64,000 nt of DNA from Anaerovibrio lipolyticus DSM 3074 (GTDB taxonomy: Bacteria > Bacillota > Negativicutes > Selenomonadales > Selenomonadaceae). The notes under the pieces are model-generated. The model did no database searches. It was not told the DNA's origin and saw only the letters and a list, made by a program, of their open reading frames with translations. The translations under genes were made by a program, and so were the position numbers. Positions 42,401-48,712 of this stretch are shown piece after piece. How positions within the stretch are numbered: position 1 is the first letter of the stretch; every line of letters begins with the position of its first letter. The DNA lies in assembly GCF_900141865.1 (NCBI RefSeq), contig NZ_FQYW01000003.1:62001-126000 (forward strand), given 5' to 3'.

Positions 42401-44012
42401 CAGAATATGCTTTATCTCCAGTTATATCACCAAAGAATCCATCCGTTGCCGTGATGATAGTTCCGCTGACAGGGGTAGCTGTGAAGCTCCCTGTTTCTAC
42501 GGAAACGCCGCCATCTTTCGCAGTCCAGCCCGACAAGCTTACATCACCTATGCCATTCCAACCGTTAAGATTAATAGTATTCAAAGTACCGCTGCTTAGG
42601 GTGTAATTCACATCGGTTCCAGAAACATCCAGCGTACCGTTTACAGAACCTTCATATGCAATACCGTTATGTGTAAATGACGCACTAGTGCTGGAAGGCT
42701 GTGTCGGAGTAATATGATTCCCCGTAATGCCCGAGGCATTGGAGAGCAGGGTCATTGTTTTATTTGTATCACTCAGTGCATTTACCAACCCCGAACCCGT
42801 GAAGGACAGATTAGAAGCACTGATAGTGGTATCTCCATCAAAGGTATACCCTGTGCCCGACCGTGCCGCAGCACTTGTATTCCATGTAATATCCCCAAAG
42901 GAAACATCCTTTGCATTTGTCACTACACTGTAATCTACCCCCTTTTTATCACTCGTCAGAAGAACCTTGTGCGCACCCTTGTAGGTTAAGGTTACATTAT
43001 TATCCGTGCTTGTCTGGGCATTCTCATCTTCCGTTATGGTAATACCTGATGTGCCAATAGTCTGTCCAGTTCCACCCCACCAATCAAGCTTCAGATTGCT
43101 GAAATCAGTAGCTCCTCCGCCGGAAAGAAGATGCATCGTGCCGGAGGTGGCAGCCAAGAACTTATCCTTGTTCGCTGTGATGTCCAGAGTCTGGAGACCA
43201 AATGAACTCGAACTGGTATCAATCAGCCCGGTCGCTGAAAGCACAGTACCACCATTCGCGAAATCTATAAGATGCGTGCCTGTACCTGTTTTAGTATCCT
43301 TGTAGCCAATGGTAATTTTCTGAGTGTAACCAACTGTTTCTGTAGTTATGCCTTTTACGCCAAGGTTTAGAGTGTTGCCTGTACTGGTGACTCCAGTGCC
43401 ACTACCAACCTGACCAACATAAATATTCTTGACTGTTACTGCCGCATTAATATTTATGGCATTGTCTTTATTTGTTTTTCCTCCATAACCGCCATAAAGA
43501 TCAACTGTACCCAACTTTCCTGTGAAGCTTTTTATGGTTAGAATATTATTTTCAACTGTAGCACTATTATCATTTGAAAGATATGCAGCTCCCATCTTCC
43601 ACGGTAATAATCCGCCATTGAAAATCAGCTTATTATTTTTCACATCTCCACAAGTTCCTGATAATTGATAGGCACTATAAATACCATATGGGTTGCTTTT
43701 AGTGACAGTTGTCGTGTTATTTTGTAAAGTATTCCCCGTAGTATTATTATTTACAAATCCGCAGGAAATAAACCAAGAATTAAAATCCGTACCATCGAAA
43801 TTGATAGTAAGGGTGTCTGTGCTGGATCCTCCTGCGTTTCCATAGAGAACGCTATTAGTTTCATCCTTTTGCATTCCAGAAGCCGTGGCATCATTGACTT
43901 CATAAGCCGTTGCCTCTGCCACAGGAGCAAACAGCAACCCATTCCCCAGCATCAGGGCACAGGCAATATATCTGGCCAGCTTCATATTCTGTTCCTTTTC
44001 TTTTTTCGTCAT
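39441..44012 (-). CDS. large autotransporter (type Va) adhesin-like protein
   Basis: A 1523-residue protein from ATG 44012 (GGAGAAGATAAT upstream; ATG 44030 has no site). Residues ~10-35 are a signal peptide ('IACALMLGNGLLFAPVAEA'). A passenger of about 1200 residues, Thr/Ser/Gly/Asn-rich, contains repeats of about 215 residues starting 'DVSFGDITW', 'TISLGDMTWDDGRTA', 'KIVFGNMTWNDGRTA', 'KITLGKITN', with partner blocks like 'INLNGWNGIG' and 'VDYTV'. Residues ~1240-1523 are an autotransporter barrel ending 'FGGMGLKFNF'. It should be exported to the outer membrane and display a beta-helix. Confidence 0.93.
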   Translation of the reverse strand: MTKKEKEQNMKLARYIACALMLGNGLLFAPVAEATAYEVNDATASGMQKDETNSVLYGNAGGSSTDTLTINFDGTDFNSWFISCGFVNNNTTGNTLQNNTTTVTKSNPYGIYSAYQLSGTCGDVKNNKLIFNGGLLPWKMGAAYLSNDNSATVENNILTIKSFTGKLGTVDLYGGYGGKTNKDNAININAAVTVKNIYVGQVGSGTGVTSTGNTLNLGVKGITTETVGYTQKITIGYKDTKTGTGTHLIDFANGGTVLSATGLIDTSSSSFGLQTLDITANKDKFLAATSGTMHLLSGGGATDFSNLKLDWWGGTGQTIGTSGITITEDENAQTSTDNNVTLTYKGAHKVLLTSDKKGVDYSVVTNAKDVSFGDITWNTSAAARSGTGYTFDGDTTISASNLSFTGSGLVNALSDTNKTMTLLSNASGITGNHITPTQPSSTSASFTHNGIAYEGSVNGTLDVSGTDVNYTLSSGTLNTINLNGWNGIGDVSLSGWTAKDGGVSVETGSFTATPVSGTIITATDGFFGDITGDKAYSASGTFSGDTDKGVTLSGTKSGGVKTNDAKSALIYEAEQRQAKTISLGDMTWDDGRTAATNYDFSGVESIDASKLKFSFTGDKANTIKATDTTEILKSATNLAADLPATYASGTSHSQGISYTDSNSVTLSGTLTGNVSTVANEVDYTVTSKTLENISLNGWNGTGGLAIDASWTPGTGGGIDVDTGTFATPTTGGNVDIFTLPTLGGFVFGDVTGDKVYKEGTAFSGDTKKGVTFSGTESGGIKKSDDNKKLTYFAETKNTQKIVFGNMTWNDGRTAESNNNFSNVSEINVSNLNFTFNGTDANTIKKTDTMALLKSATGLEADKTVTGTPKSQNISATDATGIKLSGTLTGAVSTSAGQVDYTVTEKTLNKVDLSSWNGITTSVDTSWEAPEGGVIAVDTGTFTPPTTVNPGTTVDIFTAPTGTTFGNVAGTGSYKENEPFKGPSKGGVTLEGSTSGGVKTEEGATKLTYTGIQNSVNKITLGKITNPAAEFGNEYNFAGVTTVDDSGLSFENPENIGNGDNVTLFTSANSSLTPSGSPTDKTVSYSTTPVTGVTLNGQITGSYSNTNSAMTYSATANNAQKLTFGNVEWKDTGALIDHSTTLTKVNFDGASVDTSNINFTNIQELEANKQMTLVSNFGGTPGTITGSKYKVGSTLQGEGKASMDGDNLIFTADTTAEKMQVQEQTHNTLMGASASMTSLAQGNEFINRTMDDMFLSANVGRDGIASFAHIGGGSLRQETGSHVNTRTWNAIVALGHQNKKPRNTFEYGAFVEYGTGNYTTYNGDERGDGSSRYVGGGLMAKWTAPSGLYVEGSLRGGSINDDGHNLLRDVNGVPYSYNVDTPYYGFHLGVGKKIPMKGGNTLDLFAKYFYNHRNSTSFDAGGHYELDAITSQIIRVGARYTVKRDKWNYYGGLAYEHELDGKGGGWADGMAIRGVDTSGGSFRAELGATVIPNEDIPLTLDFNLVGFAGKKQGIFGGMGLKFNF

Positions 44013-44054
44013 ATTATCTTCTCCTTCCATGGTTGACTTTGCTTAAATAAACGC

Positions 44055-44118
44055 AAAAAGCCTCCCCTCAGGCCGCAGAGTAGCCCCAATGGCTCACCTG
44101 CCCCCTGAGAGAAGGCTT
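44055..44118 (-). terminator. terminator in the autotransporter leader (possible attenuator)
   Basis: A 15-bp stem (AAGCCTTCTCTCAGG at 44104..44118 with its partner at 44058..44072, two G-U pairs) and TTTTTG tail lie 43 bases before the autotransporter start. A GCAG/CTGC and AGCC/GGCT inner fold fills the loop. It would end transcription before the gene unless the stem is kept open. Confidence 0.8.
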
Positions 44119-44128
44119 ATTTACATTA

Positions 44129-44257
44129 TTATTCACTTGTGTATAAGTATCTACTTTTAGCGGACAGTTGCCCCCCCCCGAGGACAGGGCTAGGCACAAA
44201 AAAAGCAGGGGTTGCTGACTCACTATTCATCAGCCCAAATAGTCTCAACCCTCTCAT
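44129..44257 (-). CDS. 42-codon leader peptide with in-frame G9 tract
   Basis: ATG 44257 follows a GGAGGG site seven bases upstream, one of the best in the region. The peptide runs 'MRGLRLFGLMNSESATPAFF', then 'VPSPVLGGGQ' where the three Gly codons are the G9 tract (44171..44179 on the plus strand as C9), and ends 'YLYTSE'. Its stop is 10 bases before the terminator stem. With eight Gs the frame continues through the 5' arm of the stem; with ten it stops after four codons. It may therefore regulate the autotransporter. Confidence 0.5.
   Translation of the reverse strand: MRGLRLFGLMNSESATPAFFVPSPVLGGGQLSAKSRYLYTSE
44171..44179. repeat. homopolymer C9 (G9 in the transcript)
   Basis: A nine-base G/C run in the leader ORF of the autotransporter, the longest such run in the window, at a position where one-base slips change leader translation. 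Confidence 0.9.
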
Positions 44258-44438
44258 GGCCCAGCCCTCCTTTCCGTGGTAGGAAACATTACCAAATTCG
44301 CTACATAAAATACTTGACACCTACTATTTGTTACTTCTACATACAGTCCAAATATCCTGCTAAAAAATATTTTTTGGGTATTTTTTCTTACCAAACCCAT
44401 TTTAAGTTATATCGAAGTAAATGATATGGGGACTTAAA

Positions 44439-44540
44439 TAAAGCAAGATGAAAACATACTGGTTTTCATCAGCCCTTACACGAAATCTAAAGCTCATCTT
44501 CATCTTTCAGATTTGATTCGCTAAGATTTCCTAGTAAAAA
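44439..44540 (+). repeat. dispersed ~97-bp repeat, copy A
   Basis: From AAGCAAGATGAAAA through TTTCATCAGCCCTTACACG to CTAAGATTTC this stretch matches 59382..59478 at roughly 85% identity by eye, in the same orientation. No ORF. It sits just upstream of the toxin promoter. Confidence 0.8.
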
Positions 44541-44574
44541 CTGCCACACTAATGTGTAGCAGCTGGAATTTGTC

Positions 44575-44603
44575 TTGATAGAACATATATTTTGTATTAT
44601 AAT
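44575..44603 (+). promoter_or_regulatory. toxin promoter
   Basis: TTGATA (44575..44580) and TATAAT (44598..44603) with exactly 17 bases between. Confidence 0.85.
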
Positions 44604-44657
44604 ACGAGCTGAGAGACAGTTGATGTGTCGGTTTCCTCCTCCAGGGAGGTGGTGCCT

Positions 44658-44735
44658 ATGAGTCTTTACGAGAAGCTATCTTTACTGATAGCATTTCTAA
44701 CACTTGTAGTTGCCGTGTTTAATCTTTTGAAGTAA
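44658..44735 (+). CDS. 25-residue type I toxin, holin-like family
   Basis: ATG 44658 with GGGAGGTGG upstream encodes 'MSLYEKLSLLIAFLTLVVAV' then 'FNLLK': a short N-terminal polar start and one hydrophobic helix, the pattern of putative holin-like/TxpA-type toxins ('MS-YE-L---IAF'). The ribosome site is part of a small hairpin (CCTCC ... GGGAGG), a usual way to mute toxin translation. It should insert in the cytoplasmic membrane and depolarise it. A converging antisense RNA promoter lies downstream. Confidence 0.8.
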   Translation: MSLYEKLSLLIAFLTLVVAVFNLLK

Positions 44736-44749
44736 TTCTTCAGATAAAG

Positions 44750-44866
44750 ACAAAACCGACCATTCGCCGTGGTCGGTTTCTAAAGAATACTCCGAGGAAG
44801 CTGACTAACGCCATCAGCTGTCTCTTTTCTTACGCTGATTATATCATTAATCAATTTTAATATCAA
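44750..44866 (-). ncRNA. antisense antitoxin RNA with promoter
   Basis: On the minus strand TTGATA (44861..44866) and TATAAT (44838..44843), 17-base spacer, drive a transcript starting near 44831 that runs toward the toxin gene and meets the shared hairpin. It overlaps the toxin mRNA's 3' end, as in TxpA/RatA-type loci. RNA ends are predicted, not seen. Confidence 0.65.
44752..44780. terminator. shared terminator of toxin mRNA and antisense RNA
   Basis: AAAACCGACC/GGTCGGTTTC hairpin, usable in both directions (T-rich on both sides). Confidence 0.8.
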
Positions 44867-44921
44867 CATAGATATATTTCTATTATAACGGGTGGCATGG
44901 GATAAGGCTCCCCCTATCCCA

Positions 44922-45000
44922 TGCCAGGCCCCGCCAAATATGCATAAAAAATCCCGCTGACCAGTCAAATGCCCCCAGCAGGATATCTCATACATATATA
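44922..45000. repeat. 80-bp direct repeat, left copy
   Basis: TGCCAGGCCCCGCCAAATAT ... CAGCAGGATATCTCATA matches 46532..46608 nearly base for base. It contains a terminator-like ATCC(C/T)GCTG/CAGCAGGAT stem. The two copies flank the Rpn locus. Confidence 0.85.
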
Positions 45001-45018
45001 ATATTCATTGCGCCATAA

Positions 45019-45210
45019 CTAGATTAACGCATTCTTTTCCCCTATTTCAACAACCTGCTCAACAGTGAGCTTAGTAACACGGGCTATCATATCAACAGAA
45101 AGATTTTCTTTAAGCATACCAATGGCAGTTTCAACTTTTTCCGCAGACCTGCCCGTTTCAATTCCTTTTTTTATTCCACGTCTTTCAACGCCTTCACTCA
45201 AATTACACAT
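45019..45210 (-). CDS. orphan Rpn C-terminal tail
   Basis: A 63-residue protein with AAAGGGGTG eight bases before ATG 45210. It begins 'MCNLSEGVERRGIKKG', identical to residues inside the 45245 protein, then has a different end ('IETGRSAEKVETAIGMLKEN', 'LSVDMIARVTKLTVEQVVEI'). The upstream ~55 bases, including the ribosome site, are duplicated too. So it is a second, alternative tail placed as its own gene. It may be an inhibitor of the nuclease or a spare C-terminal cassette. Confidence 0.75.
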   Translation of the reverse strand: MCNLSEGVERRGIKKGIETGRSAEKVETAIGMLKENLSVDMIARVTKLTVEQVVEIGEKNALI

Positions 45211-45244
45211 TTTCTTTACACCCCTTTAAAGTTTGGTGTTGTTT

Positions 45245-46195
45245 TTATTTTCTTATTTGCTCCGCCAGTTCCTGAATACGCTTAAGGGGCAAACGTGAAT
45301 ATTTGAGAATCTTCTCTATTGGCTCATCATCCTGAAGCATATCCATTGCCATATCTGTAGCCATCTGCTCTCTGCCCTCAGCAAGTCCAAGTGCCATTCC
45401 CTTTTTTATACCACGTCTTTCTACGCCTTCACTCAAATTACACATTTTCTTTACACCCCTTTCCAGTCTTGGTGTCATTTTTATGGAAAATTCCTCAGTC
45501 AGTTTGTTCTTCTTTTCCTGGGGACTAAGGTCATTATCAACTAACACAAGATTCAACAGCTTCAAAAGGCCTTCCAGCTCGGTATATTGCTTTTCCCCTA
45601 GGCAAATCATCACAACCGACAACAGATCATAATGAGCAGTTTTGGCCTTCGCATTACCTATTATATTTTCTTCTATTATACCATATCGGGCAATATTATA
45701 TTCCCATTCTTTGCTGGAATTGGTGCAGACCCAGATAGAATAAACCTTCTTGATTTTCTCATAATGGGATTTGGTGAATACTATTCCATATTGGCTGGAA
45801 ATCATACGGCTGCAATAGTAGATGCCCCGCTTTAATATTGGATAGCCCGGATTATAATCATTTTGGGCCTCAATATTTATTATCAGCTCAATAAAGTCTC
45901 CCGTCCCCGGTGCCAATGCAGTGAATCGTACATCAAAAAATACCGTGCCTTCTTTTTCTTGTGAATCTTCAGTCTGCTGGCTTTCTATACGATAAATCTC
46001 ATCCTCTGGCTGAACGGGAATCTTTTCTACCTCCGGTGTGCCCTGAATGTACTTATGTACAATATCATCAACTGAAACATTCTCAAATTCCTTTACGCAT
46101 GTTTTAAGGATATGCCCTATAATCCCTTTCTCCGACAAAACCTTCTTACATGCATTATCATATAACCGCTTCCGCCGCTTATCAGATTTACCCAT
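45245..46195 (-). CDS. Rpn-family / PD-(D/E)XK nuclease-transposase protein
   Basis: A 316-residue protein. The nuclease core is visible as 'VFFDVRFTALAPG' (Asp) and 'FIELIINIEAQND' (Glu-x-Gln), with a helical N-terminus and 'YYCSRMISSQYG'. The C-terminal 65 residues start at an internal ATG ('MCNLSEGVERRG') with its own AAGGGGTG site, then a coiled 'GMALGLAEGREQ' linker and 'EPIEKILKYSRLPLKRIQEL'. Family members cut DNA and some promote recombination or block phages. It lies between 80-bp direct repeats. Confidence 0.88.
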   Translation of the reverse strand: MGKSDKRRKRLYDNACKKVLSEKGIIGHILKTCVKEFENVSVDDIVHKYIQGTPEVEKIPVQPEDEIYRIESQQTEDSQEKEGTVFFDVRFTALAPGTGDFIELIINIEAQNDYNPGYPILKRGIYYCSRMISSQYGIVFTKSHYEKIKKVYSIWVCTNSSKEWEYNIARYGIIEENIIGNAKAKTAHYDLLSVVMICLGEKQYTELEGLLKLLNLVLVDNDLSPQEKKNKLTEEFSIKMTPRLERGVKKMCNLSEGVERRGIKKGMALGLAEGREQMATDMAMDMLQDDEPIEKILKYSRLPLKRIQELAEQIRK

Positions 46196-46338
46196 ACTCC
46201 CCGTTCTCCTTGATAAATCACATATATTATTATTAATTATATTAGCATTTTAACATAATTCTACTAATAATTCTATGTATTATTGTTGTTTATATTATTT
46301 TTTAGAGGGGACTGGTGGTGTGGGGCAAGGAATTAATA

Positions 46339-46507
46339 CGGGGAAACTTTTTCGTCTGGAAGAACGTAGTCCGTGCGCCGCAGGCTCAGCATGGGCACTT
46401 ATTTGATATTCGGCACGATGTAAGTGCGACTATGTCGCCTTCGAAGAAGTCGATTTTTATAGTACATGCTGATTCGGACGAAGTGATGAAGCCGAAAAGT
46501 TTTCCCG
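46339..46507. repeat. imperfect 170-bp palindrome
   Basis: CGGGGAAACTTTTTCG and CGAAAAGTTTTCCCG pair at the ends, CTCAGCATG/CATGCTGATT inside. It fills the gap upstream of the Rpn gene. The gap 46196-46621 otherwise shows only this and the right direct repeat; the frames in it look like chance. Confidence 0.55.
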
Positions 46508-46531
46508 TTGCTCAACAAGATAATCCTTCCG

Positions 46532-46608
46532 TGCCAGGCCCCGCCAAATATACATAAAAAATCCTGCTGACCAGTCAAATGACCAACCAGCAGGATATCT
46601 CATATATA
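46532..46608. repeat. 80-bp direct repeat, right copy, containing the symporter terminator
   Basis: Matches 44922..45000. Its ATCCTGCTG/CAGCAGGAT stem (46561..46596), with a TTTTTTATG tail on the minus strand, is the terminator of the alanine symporter gene, so the left copy may derive from here. Confidence 0.85.
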
Positions 46609-46621
46609 GTTAATTATGATA

Positions 46622-48064
46622 TTAAATTAAGCTCTTCTTTGCATAGTCCGTGGACTCAAGATTAAGATTAACCTTTTCGCCCCTCTTCTCCCGAACTGCT
46701 ACCCGCTCCTCATAATCGAAGCATTCCCGGGCCACATCCTTGCTGAGCCACAGGAGACAGATAAGATTCGGAATAGCCATCAGACCATTGGCCGTGTCAG
46801 AGAAATCCCATACCATATCCAGGGCCTGAGTGGCACCAATATAGGTTACAAAAGCATAAATCGTTCTGTACATTACAGTAATATCGTGGTTATCCCACAG
46901 GTATTCCAGCGCCTTTTCGCCGTAATACTCCCAACCAAGAATGGTAGAGAAGGCAAAGAGGGCCAAGGAACAGGAAATAATTACTCTGGCATGCTCACCA
47001 AAAACAGTTGAAAAGGCCAAAATAGTCAGATGAGCGCCGGATACAGCCTTACCTGTTTCCGGATCAATGGTACCTAAAGCACCGGAAGAGGCGATTACCA
47101 GGCCGGTAAGTACGCAGATAATCATGGTATCAAAGAAGGTACCAGTCATATTTACGTAGCCCTGACGGGATGGGTGGTCTGTACGGGCTGCAGCCGCCGC
47201 AATAGGGGCAGAACCAAGGCCCGCCTCATTGGAGAAAACACCACGGGCAACACCCCAACGCATGGCAGACATCATAGTAGCCACAATGGAACCGCCCACA
47301 CCACCGGCCATAGCCTCAGGGGCAAATGCCATAGTGAAAATTTCAGCAACACCAGCTGGAAGATTTGCGGCATTGGCAATAATAACCACTACGGTTACTA
47401 ACATATAAAAAGCAGCCATAACAGGCACTACAATACTGGATACAGCACCAATGGAGCGAACCCCCTTAAAAAGTACCACCATGGTGAGAATAACCAGAAT
47501 AGCACCTACAAAGGCCGGATCCACATGGAAGCTGGAATTAAAGGCAGCGGCAATGGAGTTGGCCTGAGTCATATTGCCAATACCAAAGGAAGCGCATACG
47601 GCAAATGCCGCAAACAGGGTTGCCATGGTCTTGCCTACAAAGCCACCAATGCCATTTTTCATGGCATACATTGGGCCACCGGCCATTTCTCCCCTATTAT
47701 TGTTTTCACGATACTTAACAGCCAAAACAGATTCAGCATATTTGGTGGAAAGACCAAAGGCGGCGGAAATCCACATCCACACCAAAGCACCCGGTCCACC
47801 TAAAACCATAGCAGTAGCCACACCCACGATATTACCGGTTCCCACTGTAGCAGAAAGGGCAATCATAAGTGACTGGAAGGGAGTAACATCACCCTCTGAC
47901 GAATCCTTCTTGGCCAAAATCATTTTGAGAGCGTATGGCAAATTAAGCCAAGGCTTAAACTTCAGCCGCACCGTGAGAAAAATACCGGTACCCACCAGCA
48001 ATGCCAGCATAACAGGTCCCCACACAAAGTCATTGATCTGTTTTATTATAAGTCCATAATCCAT
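46622..48064 (-). CDS. sodium:alanine/glycine symporter (AGCS family)
   Basis: A 480-residue integral membrane protein with ~11 helices. AGCS hallmarks are 'LMIALSATVGTGNIVGVATA', 'PGALVWMWISAAFGLSTKYA', 'GGPMYAMKNGIGG' and 'GVARGVFSNEAGLGSAPIAA'. It takes up alanine or glycine with sodium. GGGGGGATAG precedes the ATG. The leader has a terminator-like hairpin at 48098 that may regulate it. Confidence 0.94.
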   Translation of the reverse strand: MDYGLIIKQINDFVWGPVMLALLVGTGIFLTVRLKFKPWLNLPYALKMILAKKDSSEGDVTPFQSLMIALSATVGTGNIVGVATAMVLGGPGALVWMWISAAFGLSTKYAESVLAVKYRENNNRGEMAGGPMYAMKNGIGGFVGKTMATLFAAFAVCASFGIGNMTQANSIAAAFNSSFHVDPAFVGAILVILTMVVLFKGVRSIGAVSSIVVPVMAAFYMLVTVVVIIANAANLPAGVAEIFTMAFAPEAMAGGVGGSIVATMMSAMRWGVARGVFSNEAGLGSAPIAAAAARTDHPSRQGYVNMTGTFFDTMIICVLTGLVIASSGALGTIDPETGKAVSGAHLTILAFSTVFGEHARVIISCSLALFAFSTILGWEYYGEKALEYLWDNHDITVMYRTIYAFVTYIGATQALDMVWDFSDTANGLMAIPNLICLLWLSKDVARECFDYEERVAVREKRGEKVNLNLESTDYAKKSLI

Positions 48065-48091
48065 AACCTATCCCCCCATAAAAAAAGATGC

Positions 48092-48236
48092 AAAACAAAA
48101 ATGGACTGTATCTGCAGCCCATTTTTCAGTGAGCATCACTAAATTCAATCATCGCTAGTAGCTCGATTTCATCAAGTGTTGCGGGCAAAATACCGCAACT
48201 CCAGCAAACACTGGGGCTACGGGCTTCATTGCCCAA
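48092..48236 (-). promoter_or_regulatory. structured leader upstream of the symporter, with terminator
   Basis: On the minus strand, GGGC/GCCC (48221..48234), CCAG/CTGG, TTGCGG/CCGCAA and ATCG/CGAT small hairpins are followed by AAAATGG-CTG/CAG-CCATTTT with TTTTTGTTTTG tail (48092..48125), 28 bases before the gene. It is not a glycine riboswitch by its motifs. From memory it recalls the structured 3' ends of IS200/IS605 tnpB genes; it may be such a remnant. The rest of 48237-48500 shows nothing I can name. Confidence 0.4.
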
Positions 48237-48511
48237 ACTATACAAAATGTATATTAAAGAGTATATTACGAAACCTTATTTTTGTAAAGTCTAGGTCTAA
48301 TTATATTCTGAAATACGAATAATATAAGGAATATTTTTAGTTATTCTTTCTTTTTATTAACAGGAGCTAATTTTATGTAGAAAAGAATTGGCTGGTTTAC
48401 AGCTAATCTGTACAATTCATCTTATCCCTATCAGATTTCATTTTTGAGTCTATATAATTGTTTTGTATTGACTTATGATTTTATTGTTTCGAATTGTCTG
48501 ACAAATTTTTT

Positions 48512-48649
48512 GCAAAAAGAAAAAGGCGGTATTTAAATCCGCCTTCGCTTAGGTCTGTGACGTACGCCGTAATCTCCCTATGTAAAACGACGAGGCCACC
48601 TCTCCTGACCTTGTGTATACATTATACGGCTCTCCAATACCCATGTCAA
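48512..48649 (-). ncRNA. candidate small RNA with consensus promoter
   Basis: On the minus strand TTGACA (48644..48649) and TATAAT (48621..48626), 17-base spacer, then ~100 bases ending in GGCGG/CCGCC (48525..48543) with a T-rich tail. The transcript includes AGGAGAGGTGG, and a 16-codon frame from GTG. No protein family is evident; it may be a small RNA, an antisense RNA or encode a peptide. Confidence 0.6.
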
Positions 48650-48712
48650 GCAATAAAAACAATATTTTTCCAAAAAAATAGGACTTTGTACTACCCTAAA
48701 GTTTAAAAATAG

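Noticed and set aside
44780-44995. 71-codon minus-strand frame beside the toxin locus
   Set aside because: It spans the antisense promoter and a repeat; no ribosome site near its start.
46315-46557. 80-codon plus-strand frame in the Rpn upstream gap
   Set aside because: It runs through the palindrome and the direct repeat, which explain the sequence better; no family match.
48065-48260. Glycine riboswitch before the alanine symporter
   Set aside because: The GGAGA-type and CCGAAGG-type cores are missing, so the structured leader is listed as unclassified.
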